From contig NZ_CP044425.1 in NCBI RefSeq assembly GCF_008824185.1, positions 434,001 through 498,000 on the forward strand: a stretch of DNA of 64,000 nt. Direction: 5' to 3'. Position 1 is the first letter of the stretch. Every line of letters begins with the position of its first letter. Under the pieces are notes generated by a model. That model made no database searches. It worked only from the letters and a program-made list of their open reading frames with translations, and was not told the DNA's origin. The translations under genes were made by a program, and so were the position numbers. The stretch comes from Paracoccus pantotrophus (GTDB taxonomy: Bacteria; Pseudomonadota; Alphaproteobacteria; Rhodobacterales; Rhodobacteraceae). Below, piece by piece: positions 53,801 through 62,493 of the stretch.

Positions 53801-54916
53801 ATGACCACCATTGCCGTCATCGGCCTGGGCACGATGGGCCTCGGCATCGCCCAGACCTATGCCGCCGCCGGCTTTGCCGTGCTGGCGACCGATGCCGCGG
53901 CGGACGCGCGGAAAACGGCGCTGGAGCGGCTGCGCGCCGGCCTTGCGCCTCGGGTCCAGGCCGGCAAGCTGGCGCAAGCCGATCTGGACGCGACCCTGGC
54001 CCGCATCACCGTCGTCGAGGGCCCCGAGGCCATGGGCGCCGCCGATCTGGCCATCGAGGCGGTGGTCGAGCGCATGGAGGTCAAGCGCGCCCTGTTCGCG
54101 GCACTGGAATCGGTGCTGGCGCCCGATGCGGTGCTGGCCAGCAATACCTCGTCGCTGTCGGTCGCCGCCATGGCCGAGGGGCTTTCGCAGCCCCAGCGCC
54201 TGCTGGGCCTGCATTTCTTCAACCCGGCACCGGTGATGAAGCTGGTCGAGCTGGTGGCCCATCCCGGCACCGGTGCGGCGGCGCTGGACCGCGCCCGGCG
54301 TCTGACCGAGACCGCCGGCAAGACCGTGATCCCGTGCCCCGACCGGCCCGGTTTCATCGTCAACCGCTGCGCCCGGCCCTTTTACGGCGAGGCGCTGGCG
54401 CTGCTGGAGGAGGGCCGCAGCGCGGCCGAGATCGACGCGGCGATGCTGGCGGCGGGCTATCGGCTGGGCCCCTTCGGCTTGATCGACCTGGTGGGCGCCG
54501 ACATCAACCTGGCCGCGACCGAAAGCCTTGCCGCGGCGATGGATGGCCACCCGCGCTATCACGTCTTCGAGGCGGCGCGGCGGCAGGTCGCCTCGGGCGC
54601 TCTGGGGCGCAAGACCGGCCGGGGCTTCGTTTACCCGGAAAAGCCCGGCCCCGCCCCCGAGGATGCCGCGGCCATCGTCCGGCGCATCGAGGCGACGCTG
54701 GTCAACGAGGCCGGCTGGCTTCTGGCCGAGGGCGGCACGACGCAGGAGGGCATCGACACGGCTCTGAAACTGGGCCTGAACTTCCCGCGCGGCCCGTTCG
54801 AGATCCTGGCCGCGCAGGGATGCGCGCGGGTGCGGGACCGGCTGGAGCGGCTGGCTGCCGCCGCGCCGGCCCATCTGTACGGGCGCTACCGGCCCGCGCC
54901 CATCCTGACGCGCTGA
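53801..54916 (+). CDS. 3-hydroxyacyl-CoA dehydrogenase
   Basis: A 371-residue NAD-dependent dehydrogenase. It has the N-terminal Rossmann site VIGLGTMGLGIAQ, SNTSSLSV, the catalytic GLHFFNPAPVMKLVE histidine region, PGFIVNRC, and two C-terminal 3HCDH helical domains (LGPFGLIDLVG; then NEAGWLLAEG near 315), hence the longer form. GGAG 8 bases before ATG 53801 is preferred over ATG 53780. It is divergent from the 2-aminobenzoate operon across the shared operator. It probably supplies the missing beta-oxidation step and carries the pathway to a pimelyl- or similar dicarboxylyl-CoA (inference). Confidence 0.9.
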   Translation: MTTIAVIGLGTMGLGIAQTYAAAGFAVLATDAAADARKTALERLRAGLAPRVQAGKLAQADLDATLARITVVEGPEAMGAADLAIEAVVERMEVKRALFAALESVLAPDAVLASNTSSLSVAAMAEGLSQPQRLLGLHFFNPAPVMKLVELVAHPGTGAAALDRARRLTETAGKTVIPCPDRPGFIVNRCARPFYGEALALLEEGRSAAEIDAAMLAAGYRLGPFGLIDLVGADINLAATESLAAAMDGHPRYHVFEAARRQVASGALGRKTGRGFVYPEKPGPAPEDAAAIVRRIEATLVNEAGWLLAEGGTTQEGIDTALKLGLNFPRGPFEILAAQGCARVRDRLERLAAAAPAHLYGRYRPAPILTR

Positions 54917-54917
54917 T

Positions 54918-55658
54918 TCAGGGCCCGGCGAACCGGGCCGAGACCGCGGCCCCGCCGGCGCGGGCCCGCGCGGTCCGCGCACCGTCCAGTGGCAGCGGGC
55001 CGATCCGGGCGCCGGTGATGATGACGTCGCCTTGGCAGAGCGGCAGATCCTGCGCCGCCGCGTGACCGGCCAGCCAGGCCAGGAAATCCACCGCCTCGGC
55101 CAGGCTCGCCGCGGTCTCCGGGACCGCGACCCGGCGCTCGTCCAGCCAGAGCGCGATCCCCAGCGGGCCGGTCATGCCGTCGCGCCAATCGGGCAAAACA
55201 TCGCCCAGCACGATCCCGGCCGAGCCGAAACCATCGGCCATCAGTTCCAGCGGCAGCACCGTCCCGCGGTCGGCAAGCCGCGGGGCGACCAGTTCGAAGG
55301 CCAGCCGCACCTCGGCAATGGCGTCCGCCGCGGCAGCGGCTGTCGCACCGGCGGGCAGGTCCGCGCCAAGGATCAGGGCGGTCTCGACCTCGATGCAAGC
55401 ATCGGCCGGCAGCGGCGGCAAAAGGGCGTCCGAGCGGACGACCCCCCGCCCCGGCAGCGCCCCGGCATGGCGGTCGCGGCCGGCCAGCAACGCCATTTTC
55501 CAGGCACCGCCGCCTAGCGCACGGATCACCGCCCGTTGCACCGCATAGGCCGCGTCGGGATCGGGTGGCGGCGGGACCAGGCCCGGCAGGCGCGGCGCAG
55601 CGCCATGGACCGCCAGCAGGGCGCGGGCGGCGGCCTCGGGATCGAATGCGGCACTCAT
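54918..55658 (-). CDS. 2-keto-4-pentenoate hydratase-like FAH-superfamily protein
   Basis: A 246-residue protein of the fumarylacetoacetase/MhpD group. CIEVETALILGADLP has the E-x-E metal site, RLAFELVAPRL and DGFGSAGIVLGD follow, and the C-terminal QGDVIITG motif matches hydratases and decarboxylases of 2-oxo acids. Final gene of the LacI-controlled operon; ATGA overlap with the kinase gene. It converges on the hydroxyacyl-CoA dehydrogenase with one base between the stops. Hydration or dehydration of a 2-keto sugar acid would suit the operon, but the substrate is not known. Confidence 0.8.
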   Translation of the reverse strand: MSAAFDPEAAARALLAVHGAAPRLPGLVPPPPDPDAAYAVQRAVIRALGGGAWKMALLAGRDRHAGALPGRGVVRSDALLPPLPADACIEVETALILGADLPAGATAAAAADAIAEVRLAFELVAPRLADRGTVLPLELMADGFGSAGIVLGDVLPDWRDGMTGPLGIALWLDERRVAVPETAASLAEAVDFLAWLAGHAAAQDLPLCQGDVIITGARIGPLPLDGARTARARAGGAAVSARFAGP

Positions 55659-56590
55659 GTCGCCACCCCCAGGCCCAGATCGGGCATGGCGGGGCGCGGG
55701 ATGACCGCACCGGGATGGGTGACGACGACCGCGGCCAGGCGGGCGGCAAGGGTCACGGCCGCGACCGGCGGCAGGCCGGCATCGCGCGCGGCCAGCCAGC
55801 CGGCGTTGAAGCTGTCGCCGGCGCCGGTGGTATCGACCGCGGCAACCATCGGGGGCAGCGGATGGGGCTCGATGCGGTCCTGGCCGGGCGGGCGGCGCAG
55901 CACCTTGCCCCCGCCGGTGGTCAGCACGATCTCGGCCCCGCCCAGCCCGGCCAGGGCCGCCATTGCCCCGGCCGGGTCCGCGATGCCGAAACAACCGGCC
56001 ATGTCGTCCAGCGAGGGCAGGACCAGCGTCGCCAGCGCCGCCGCACGGCCGATCACCGCGCGCGCCGTGGCGGCATCGGGCCAAAGGGCGGGGCGGTAGT
56101 TCGTGTCCAGCACGATCCGCCCCCCCGCCGCCAACCGCCGTTCCAGCGCGGCCAGCAGCCGCTCGCGGCTTTCGGGCAAAAGGATCGCCAGCGTGACGCC
56201 GGACAGAAGCACCGTCCCGGCCTCGGCCACGGCCCCCAGCGCCATGTCGCCATCATCGAACATGCGCCGCGCCGGCGCCTGCTCGCGCCAGTAAAGAAAG
56301 CTGCGCTCGCCCCGCGCATCGGTCGAGATGAAGCTCAGTCCGGGCCGGCCGCCCGGCTCGGTGGCGCACAGATCGGCCACCCCCTCCTCGGCCATGACGC
56401 CGCGCAGCCAGGCGCTCATCGCGTCGTCGCCGAGTCGCGACAGGTAGCCGACCGAGCCGGCGGGCAAGAGCCGCGCCAGATAGATGGCGCTGTTCAGCGT
56501 GTCGCCGCCCGCGCGCCGGTCGAAGGTCGAGGGCGCATCGCGGCGGGCGGTGAACTCGACCAGCGGCTCGCCGATGCAAAGATAGCGCAT
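55655..56590 (-). CDS. PfkB family sugar kinase, 2-keto-3-deoxygluconate kinase-like
   Basis: A 311-residue ribokinase-fold kinase. It has the N-terminal GEPLVEFT and GGDTLNSAIYLARL (PfkB motif 1 region), LDTNYRPALWPD, and the anion hole/catalytic base motif DTTGAGDSFNAGWL. GEPLVE-F and N-x-R-x-x-L-W are typical of KDG kinases. It lies in an operon with a hydroxyacid dehydrogenase and an FAH-type hydratase, so a 2-keto-3-deoxy acid is a sensible substrate, though the accompanying transporter belongs to the amino acid class. Confidence 0.85.
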   Translation of the reverse strand: MRYLCIGEPLVEFTARRDAPSTFDRRAGGDTLNSAIYLARLLPAGSVGYLSRLGDDAMSAWLRGVMAEEGVADLCATEPGGRPGLSFISTDARGERSFLYWREQAPARRMFDDGDMALGAVAEAGTVLLSGVTLAILLPESRERLLAALERRLAAGGRIVLDTNYRPALWPDAATARAVIGRAAALATLVLPSLDDMAGCFGIADPAGAMAALAGLGGAEIVLTTGGGKVLRRPPGQDRIEPHPLPPMVAAVDTTGAGDSFNAGWLAARDAGLPPVAAVTLAARLAAVVVTHPGAVIPRPAMPDLGLGVAT

Positions 56591-56591
56591 G

Positions 56592-57512
56592 CTAGGCCTC
56601 GTAGGGGGTGGGCAGCGGCCGGCCGGCGAAATGGGCGGCGATATTGTCCAGCACCAGCTGCGCCATCGCGCGCCGCGCCTCGGCCGTGGCCGAGCCGATA
56701 TGCGGGGTCAGCACGCAATTCGGGGCATCGAGCAGCGCCTGCGGCACGTTCGGCTCATCGTCGAAAACGTCGAGCCCCGCCCCGGCGATGGCGCCCGCAT
56801 GGAGCGCCGCGGCCAGCGCCCCGGCATCGACCACCGGGCCGCGAGCGACATTGACCAGGACGCCATCGGGGCCGAGCGCCGCCAGCACGCCGGCATCGAC
56901 CAGGCCGCGCGTATCCTTGCCCCCGGCGGCGGTGACGAAAAGCAACTCGCAATCCCGCGCCAGCGCCAGCGCATCGGGGCGGAAGCCGTCCGGGGCGTCC
57001 GGCCTTTCGTGCCGGGCGGTATAGAGCACCGCCATCCCCATGCCGCGCAGCAGGTCGGCCAGCCGGCGCCCGATGCGGCCATAGCCCAGGATGCCAGCCC
57101 GCCGCTCCAGCACCGAAAGGCCGAGGCCCAGCTTGCCGCCCGAGGACCATTGGCCGGCGCGCACGAAACGGTCGCCCTCGGCGATCCGGCGCCCCGCCGC
57201 CAGCGCCAGGCCAAGCGCCATCTCGGCCACGGCCAGCGACAGCACGTCGGGGGTGGTGGTGACGGCGATGCCGCGACGCCGCGCCTCGGCCAGGTCGACG
57301 GCATCGACGCCGACGCCGTTCACCGCGATCAGCCGCAGCGCCGGCAGCCGCGCCATCTGCGCCGCCGTGATCCCGACATTGCCGGCGGTCAGCACCGCCT
57401 CGACATCCGCCGCATCGCCGATGTCGCGGATCACCCGGTATTCGGCGGCAAGCCGGTCGGCCATGTCCTGCGGCTTCAGCTCGGCCAGGGCCAGGATGCG
57501 CGGCCGGGTCAT
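56592..57512 (-). CDS. D-isomer-specific 2-hydroxyacid dehydrogenase
   Basis: A 306-residue NAD(P)-dependent dehydrogenase of the glyoxylate/hydroxypyruvate reductase group. The cofactor loop is [13 protein letters not shown]. The catalytic Arg is in [10 protein letters not shown], the Glu in [11 protein letters not shown], and the His in LTPHIGSAT. It begins with an ATGA overlap after the ATPase gene. It would reduce a 2-keto acid or oxidise a D-2-hydroxy acid from the imported compound. Confidence 0.88.
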   Translation of the reverse strand: MTRPRILALAELKPQDMADRLAAEYRVIRDIGDAADVEAVLTAGNVGITAAQMARLPALRLIAVNGVGVDAVDLAEARRRGIAVTTTPDVLSLAVAEMALGLALAAGRRIAEGDRFVRAGQWSSGGKLGLGLSVLERRAGILGYGRIGRRLADLLRGMGMAVLYTARHERPDAPDGFRPDALALARDCELLFVTAAGGKDTRGLVDAGVLAALGPDGVLVNVARGPVVDAGALAAALHAGAIAGAGLDVFDDEPNVPQALLDAPNCVLTPHIGSATAEARRAMAQLVLDNIAAHFAGRPLPTPYEA

Positions 57513-58243
57513 GCGATCTGGCCCAGGAAGTTCTGCAACCGCTCGTTCTGGGGATTGCCAAAGAACTGGTCGGGCGCGTTCTCCTCGACGATCACGCCCT
57601 TGTCCATGAAGATCACCCGGTCGGCCACGGCGCGGGCGAACTCCATCTCATGGGTGACGCAAAGCATGGTCATCCCCTCGCGCGCGAGGTCGATCATGGT
57701 GTCCAGCACCTCCTTTACCATTTCCGGGTCCAGCGCCGAGGTCGGTTCGTCGAACAGCATGATGCGCGGCTTCATGCACAGCGCGCGGGCGATGGCGACG
57801 CGCTGCTGCTGGCCGCCGGAAAGCTGGGCCGGATATTTGTCGGCCTGTTCGGGAATGCGCACCCGCTCCAGGTATTTGCGCGCCGTCGCCTCGGCCTCGA
57901 CGCGCGGGATCTTGCGGGTTTTCATCGGCGCCAGGACGCAGTTCTCCAGCACGGTCATGTGCGGGAACAGGTTGAAGGACTGGAAGACCATGCCGACATC
58001 CTGCCGCACCCGGGCCACGTTCTCGCCGCCGGCGGTCAGCTCCACCCCGTCCACGATGATGGTGCCGGATTCGATGGGCTCCAGCTGGTTGATGGTGCGG
58101 ATCAGCGTCGATTTGCCCGAGCCCGAGGGCCCGCAGATGACGATGCGCTCGCCCCGCGTCACGGTCAGGTCGATGTCGACCAGGGCGTGATAGGCACCGT
58201 AATACTTGTTCACGGCACGCATGATGATGGCATGTTCGGTCAT
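57509..58243 (-). CDS. Polar amino acid ABC transporter ATPase
   Basis: A 244-residue GlnQ/HisP-like ATPase. It has Walker [11 protein letters not shown]-loop FQSFNLFPH, signature [15 protein letters not shown], Walker [17 protein letters not shown] and H-loop [11 protein letters not shown], all intact. Fourth gene of the operon, 52 bp after the binding protein and overlapping the dehydrogenase gene. Family assignment is to amino acids; the enzyme neighbours suggest a hydroxy- or sugar-acid-like amino compound. Confidence 0.92.
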   Translation of the reverse strand: MTEHAIIMRAVNKYYGAYHALVDIDLTVTRGERIVICGPSGSGKSTLIRTINQLEPIESGTIIVDGVELTAGGENVARVRQDVGMVFQSFNLFPHMTVLENCVLAPMKTRKIPRVEAEATARKYLERVRIPEQADKYPAQLSGGQQQRVAIARALCMKPRIMLFDEPTSALDPEMVKEVLDTMIDLAREGMTMLCVTHEMEFARAVADRVIFMDKGVIVEENAPDQFFGNPQNERLQNFLGQIA

Positions 58244-58295
58244 GTGGCTTTCCCCTGGGATGGCACGCGGCCGGGGCACGGCCGCGCGGCGCGCG

Positions 58296-59093
58296 TCACT
58301 GGGCGTTCTTGACGAAATCGGGCAGCGGCTCGCCCAGCCATTTCTGATGGATCTGGTCCAGCGTGCCGTCGGATTTCGCCTGGTCCACGAAGGCGTTGAC
58401 CTGTTCCAGCAGCGCATCCGACCCCGGCGCAACGGCGATGCCCTGCACCTGGCTCGACAGGTCGAACTTCTTGTCGAAACGGTCGCCCGCGACGGTCGAG
58501 ACCTGCGAGAACACCACGTTCGACAGCCCGATCAGCCTGACCTGCCCCGACATCAGCGCCTGCACCGCGCTGGCGTCGTCGTCAAAGCGGCGGATGTCGG
58601 TGCCCTGCGGCGCAACCGCGCTGACGCCGGTGTCCTGGGTCGAGGCGCGGGCGACAGCGAGGGACTGGCCCGCCAGCCCCTCGGGCGCGGCGATCTCCAG
58701 CCCGCTGTCGCCATAGACGGCGATGCTGATCCCGGCATAGGGTTTCGAGAAGTCGACCTTCTCTGCCCGCTCCTCGGTGATGCCCAGCGAGGCGACCAGT
58801 ACATCGACCTGGCCCGAAAGCAGATAGGGGATGCGGTTCGGCCCGGTCACCGGAACGATCTGCGCCTGCACGCCCAGGAATTCGCCAAGCGCCTTGGCCA
58901 CGTCGGCATCATAGCCATCGGGCTTGCCCGAGGCGTCCTGGATGCCGAAGGGCGGGAAATCGACCAGCATGCCCACCCTGACGGTGCCGGCATTCTTGAC
59001 TGCGTCAAGATCGGCGGCGCTTGCGGGCGGGGCCAGCCCCATGGCCAGCGCGCCGGCGGCCAGGGCGGTAAAGATGCGACGGTTCAGTTTCAT
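58296..59093 (-). CDS. Periplasmic binding protein, polar amino acid family (SBP_bac_3)
   Basis: A 265-residue binding protein. Signal peptide [26 protein letters not shown], then [55 protein letters not shown] and DFSKPY, the SBP_bac_3 framework. The start is set at 59093 by GGAGGAAACC, dropping 34 open-frame residues. The ligand is unknown. The usual carboxylate-binding arginine region reads [10 protein letters not shown], which keeps an arginine. Confidence 0.9.
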   Translation of the reverse strand: MKLNRRIFTALAAGALAMGLAPPASAADLDAVKNAGTVRVGMLVDFPPFGIQDASGKPDGYDADVAKALGEFLGVQAQIVPVTGPNRIPYLLSGQVDVLVASLGITEERAEKVDFSKPYAGISIAVYGDSGLEIAAPEGLAGQSLAVARASTQDTGVSAVAPQGTDIRRFDDDASAVQALMSGQVRLIGLSNVVFSQVSTVAGDRFDKKFDLSSQVQGIAVAPGSDALLEQVNAFVDQAKSDGTLDQIHQKWLGEPLPDFVKNAQ

Positions 59094-59128
59094 GGTTTCC
59101 TCCTCCGTGAAATCCTCTGCGCGGGGCT

Positions 59129-59785
59129 CTAGCGGGTGATCGCCAGCCGCATGCGCGCCTCCATGTGCCGGGCCAGAAGCGACAGGGGCCAGCACAGGAC
59201 GAAATAAAGCGCGGCCACCGTGCCGAAGACCAGGAACGGCTTGAAGGTCGCGTTGTTGATGATCTGCCCGGCGCGGGTCAGCTCGGTGAAGCCGATGATC
59301 GAGGCCAGCGAGGTGCCCTTGATCAGCTGCACCAAGAAGCCCACGGTCGGCGCGGTCGCCAGCCGCAGCGCCTGCGGCAGGACGACATGGCGCATCCGGT
59401 CCCGGTAGGACAGCGACAGCGCCACCGCCGCCTCGGTCTGGCCCGGCGGCACCGCCTCGATGGCGCCGCGCCAGATCTCGCCCAGGTAGGCGCTGGCATG
59501 CAGCGTCAGCGCGACGGCGGCGGCCAGCAGCGGGTCGATGGGCAGGCCAAGGACGGCAAGGCCGAAATAGACCAGGAACAGTTGCATCAGCAGCGGCGTG
59601 CCCTGGAAGACCTGGATGAAGCCCGCCGCGATCCGGCGCGGCAGCCGGCCCTGCGCGGTCCGCGCCAGCGCGACGGCCAGCCCGCCGATGGCACCGCCAA
59701 GAAAGGCGATGGCCGAGAGGATCAGCGTCCAGCGGACGGCCGAGACGATGAACAGGATGTCGGCAGAGGAAAATTCGCGGATCAT
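59129..59785 (-). CDS. Polar amino acid ABC transporter permease
   Basis: A 218-residue HisM/GlnP-type permease with about five helices. FIQVFQGTPLLMQLFLVYFGL is the family signature, and SYRDRMRHVVLPQALRLATAP is the EAA loop that meets the ATPase. One base separates it from the preceding permease gene. Confidence 0.92.
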   Translation of the reverse strand: MIREFSSADILFIVSAVRWTLILSAIAFLGGAIGGLAVALARTAQGRLPRRIAAGFIQVFQGTPLLMQLFLVYFGLAVLGLPIDPLLAAAVALTLHASAYLGEIWRGAIEAVPPGQTEAAVALSLSYRDRMRHVVLPQALRLATAPTVGFLVQLIKGTSLASIIGFTELTRAGQIINNATFKPFLVFGTVAALYFVLCWPLSLLARHMEARMRLAITR

Positions 59786-59786
59786 C

Positions 59787-60455
59787 TCAGCGGCTCGCAG
59801 GATAGGTGAAGAAGGCGCGGCGGATGGCGGCGAACAGGGTCGAGAACCCCAGCGCCAGCAGGAAATACAGGATCGTCAGCACCAGGTAGATCTCGAAGCT
59901 GGCGAAGGTGCGGGCGTTCAGGTCCGCCCCGGCCGAGGCAAGGTCGTTGGCCGAGATGACCGAGACCACGCTGGAGGTCAGCATCAGGTAGATGAACTGG
60001 CTGGTCAGCGAGGGGTAGATGTTGCGCAGCGCCGGGATCATCACGACATAGCGAAAGATCTGGGCGGGGCCGAGGCCAAGCGCGCGGCCGGCCTCGATCT
60101 GGCCGCGGGGGATCGATTCGATGCCGGCCCGGATGATCTCGGTGCCATAGGCGCCGACATTGACCACCAGCGCCACCAGCGCGGCGGTGTTCGGCGACAG
60201 GCTGATACCGGCAGCGGGCAGGCCGAAGAAGATGAAGAAGATCTGCACCAGGAACGGCGTGTTGCGGATCACCTCGACATAGACATCGGTCAGCCAGCGC
60301 AGCGGCCGGATGCCCGAGGTCTTGGCCACCGCGCCCAGGACCGAGACGACCAGCCCCAGCACCATGGCCATCAGCGACAGCCGCACCGTCAGCCAGGCGC
60401 CGTAAAGCAGCAGGTCGAGATTGCCGAAAACCGGCTGGAAATTGAACTGATACAT
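59787..60455 (-). CDS. Polar amino acid ABC transporter permease, first gene of LacI-controlled operon
   Basis: A 222-residue permease partner. YVEVIRNTPFLVQIFFIFFGLP and the EAA loop GPAQIFRYVVMIPALRNIYP place it in the HisM/GlnP group. Leading gene of a seven-gene operon (two permeases, binding protein, ATPase, dehydrogenase, kinase, hydratase). A 16-bp operator-like sequence lies 35 bp upstream, followed by the LacI gene. Confidence 0.92.
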   Translation of the reverse strand: MYQFNFQPVFGNLDLLLYGAWLTVRLSLMAMVLGLVVSVLGAVAKTSGIRPLRWLTDVYVEVIRNTPFLVQIFFIFFGLPAAGISLSPNTAALVALVVNVGAYGTEIIRAGIESIPRGQIEAGRALGLGPAQIFRYVVMIPALRNIYPSLTSQFIYLMLTSSVVSVISANDLASAGADLNARTFASFEIYLVLTILYFLLALGFSTLFAAIRRAFFTYPASR

Positions 60456-60489
60456 CTGCCCTCCCCTGCGGATGCGTCGATTCCTGTTA

Positions 60490-60505
60490 TTTAGAACGAT
60501 CTAAA
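60490..60505. promoter_or_regulatory. LacI-family operator candidate
   Basis: TTTAGAACGATCTAAA: 16 bp, pseudo-palindromic with central CG and 7 of 8 paired positions matching, as LacI/GalR proteins prefer. It is located between the LacI gene and the transport operon (35 bp before the permease start), in an AT-rich patch that probably contains the promoter. Confidence 0.75.
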
Positions 60506-60522
60506 AGAAGCAAATGCAAAAG

Positions 60523-61536
60523 TCAACCCGCTTCCCGCCCGCTGCTTTCCCGGATCACCAGCCGCGGCGCCAGGATCGCGCGCTCGACCGGCGCGCCGGC
60601 ATCGGCCAGCCGCCGGGCCAGCAGGCGCGCCGCGGCAGCGCCGATCCCGGCCGGGTCCATGGCGACGCTGGTCAGCGGCGGATAGGTCAGCTCGGCCAGC
60701 GGCAGGTCGTCCAGGCCGACCACGCCCAGGTCGCGCCCCGGTTCCAGCCCGGCGCGGCGCAGGCCCAGCATCAGACCGGCGGCAAGGACATCGTTGAAGC
60801 ACAGCACCGCCTCGGGCCGGCTTTGCAGCGCCAGCACCTCGGCGGCCGAGCGCGCCGCGCCCTCCCAGGTCAGGTCGGCCTCAACGATACCGGCATCCTC
60901 GGCGCCGGTCTCGGCCAGGGCGCGGGCAAAGCCGGCCAGCCGCTCCTCGCGCGCCGAGGTGCGGGCGCCGACCGACAGGAAGGCAATGCGGCGACGGCCG
61001 AGGCCGACCAGGTGCTGCACCGCCAGCCGCACCCCCTCGATATAGTCGGCGCCGGCGTAATCGGTGGCACCCCGGTCGATCTCGCGCAGCGACTGCACCA
61101 TCGGCAGGCCCCAGCGGCGCATGCGCGCGGGCAGGCCCGGATCGGTCCCCGCCGCCGGGCACAGGATCACCCCATCGACACCATGGCCGCGAAAGCGTTG
61201 CAGGATGCCCTCCTGGCGCCGGGGATCGTCCTGGCTGTTGGCCAGCAGCACGACCCGGTCGTCCTCGCCCATCACCCGCTCGACCCCGGCCAGGAACTCG
61301 GTGAAGAACGCGTTCACCAGATTCGGCACGATCACCCCAACGGTGCGGCTGCTGTTGTTGCGCAGCCGCGCGGCGCCGATGTCGCGGACATAGTCCAGGT
61401 CTGCCATGACCTGCTCGACCTTTTCGCGGGTGTGATCGGCGACCAGGGGCGATTTGCGCACCACCAGCGACACGGTGGCGCGCGACACGCCGGCGATCCG
61501 CGCGACCTCGTCCAGCGTGACCCGTTTGCGCTGCAT
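60523..61536 (-). CDS. LacI family transcriptional regulator
   Basis: A 337-residue repressor. The N-terminal helix-turn-helix VTLDEVARIAGVSRATVSLVV is followed by the hinge helix and ARLRNNSSRTVGVIVPNLVNAFF, leading to a type I periplasmic-binding-like sensor domain (VVLLANSQDDPRRQEGIL, DGVILCPAAGTDP, GVVGLDDLPLAELTYPPLTSV). Same strand as, and directly upstream of, the seven-gene transport/catabolic operon. The TTTAGA/TCTAAA element between them is the expected binding site. The effector is probably a sugar acid or phosphate derivative. Confidence 0.92.
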   Translation of the reverse strand: MQRKRVTLDEVARIAGVSRATVSLVVRKSPLVADHTREKVEQVMADLDYVRDIGAARLRNNSSRTVGVIVPNLVNAFFTEFLAGVERVMGEDDRVVLLANSQDDPRRQEGILQRFRGHGVDGVILCPAAGTDPGLPARMRRWGLPMVQSLREIDRGATDYAGADYIEGVRLAVQHLVGLGRRRIAFLSVGARTSAREERLAGFARALAETGAEDAGIVEADLTWEGAARSAAEVLALQSRPEAVLCFNDVLAAGLMLGLRRAGLEPGRDLGVVGLDDLPLAELTYPPLTSVAMDPAGIGAAAARLLARRLADAGAPVERAILAPRLVIRESSGREAG

Positions 61537-61614
61537 GGCGATCCCCCTCTCTCATGGCTCTCTCATGGCATTCGTGCCGGGGGGCGGGATGTCAAGCCCG
61601 CAGCGGATCGCCCC

Positions 61615-62493
61615 TCAGCGCGGCGGGCCGGCGAACCGCTGGATCGCGGCCAGGATCGCCTGGAAGCTGCGCCGCGCGCGGTCGCAGTGGCGGCGGGCCC
61701 GCAGATAGCCGTGGGGCAGTTCCGGCTCGTTGCGCCAATGCGCCGCGACGCCCTCGGCCCGCAGCCGCCGCACATAGTCGCGCCCGTCGTCGCGCAGCGG
61801 ATCGACATCGGCGGTGACGACGAAGGCCGGCGCCAGCCCGGCCAGGCTGTCGGCCTGCAAGGGATGCGCCAGCGGATCGGCCGGCCCCTCGCCATGCAGC
61901 GCGGCGTGATAGCCGGCCAGATCCTCGGTGCGCAGCAAGGGCGCCTCGGCATTCTCGCGATAGGAGGGCGCGCTGCCGTCGCCGCCCAGGCCGGGATAGA
62001 CCAGCACCTGCCCCAATGGCTGCCGCGCCCCGCGCCGCGACAGGCAAAGCGCGGCGGCCAGCAGCCCGCCCGCGCTGTCGCCCGCGATGACGGCGGGACG
62101 GTCCAGCGCGTCCCAGACCGCCTGCACATCCGCGATCTGCGCCGGCCAGCGATGCTCGGGCGCCAGCCGGTAATCGACCGCGACGACCTGCAACCCGGTG
62201 GCATCGGCGATCTCGGCGCAGACATCGTCATGGCTGTCGAGCCCGCCGACCACGAAACCGCCGCCATGCACATAGGCCACGGCCACGGGGGTCTCGGGGC
62301 CATAGACGCGGCAGGGCACGCCGCCGATGCGGCGATCCTCGACCTTCAGGCCCGGCGGGCGCGGGGCGCGAAAGACGGCGCACATCGCATCGTAGAAGCG
62401 CCGGTTGTCGGCGGCGCTGGCGCCGTTCGCCTCGGGCGGATAGGCGGCCTCGGTCCGGGCGATGAAGTCCAGCACCTGCGGATCGCGGATCAT
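61615..62493 (-). CDS. Alpha/beta hydrolase of the hormone-sensitive lipase (HSL) family
   Basis: A 292-residue carboxylesterase. HGGGFVVGG is the HSL oxyanion-hole motif, AGDSAGGLL holds the nucleophilic serine, Asp in TADVDPLRDDG and His in ELPHGYL complete the triad. Its ATG overlaps the stop of the ABC ATPase gene (ATGA), so it belongs to that operon. It may hydrolyse an ester or amide bond of the compound the transporter imports. The 78 bp to the LacI gene contain only a duplicated CTCTCATGGC. Confidence 0.85.
   Translation of the reverse strand: MIRDPQVLDFIARTEAAYPPEANGASAADNRRFYDAMCAVFRAPRPPGLKVEDRRIGGVPCRVYGPETPVAVAYVHGGGFVVGGLDSHDDVCAEIADATGLQVVAVDYRLAPEHRWPAQIADVQAVWDALDRPAVIAGDSAGGLLAAALCLSRRGARQPLGQVLVYPGLGGDGSAPSYRENAEAPLLRTEDLAGYHAALHGEGPADPLAHPLQADSLAGLAPAFVVTADVDPLRDDGRDYVRRLRAEGVAAHWRNEPELPHGYLRARRHCDRARRSFQAILAAIQRFAGPPR

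Noticed and set aside
54921..54939. GGCCCGG-CGAA-CCGGGCC hairpin at the junction of two convergent genes.
   Set aside because: Lies within the final codons of the hydratase-like gene, has no T-tract and a 7-bp stem that is common by chance in GC-rich sequence.
61546..61570. Direct duplication CTCTCATGGC upstream of the LacI gene.
   Set aside because: Ten-base duplication without dyad symmetry. The better operator lies on the other side of the gene at 60490-60505.
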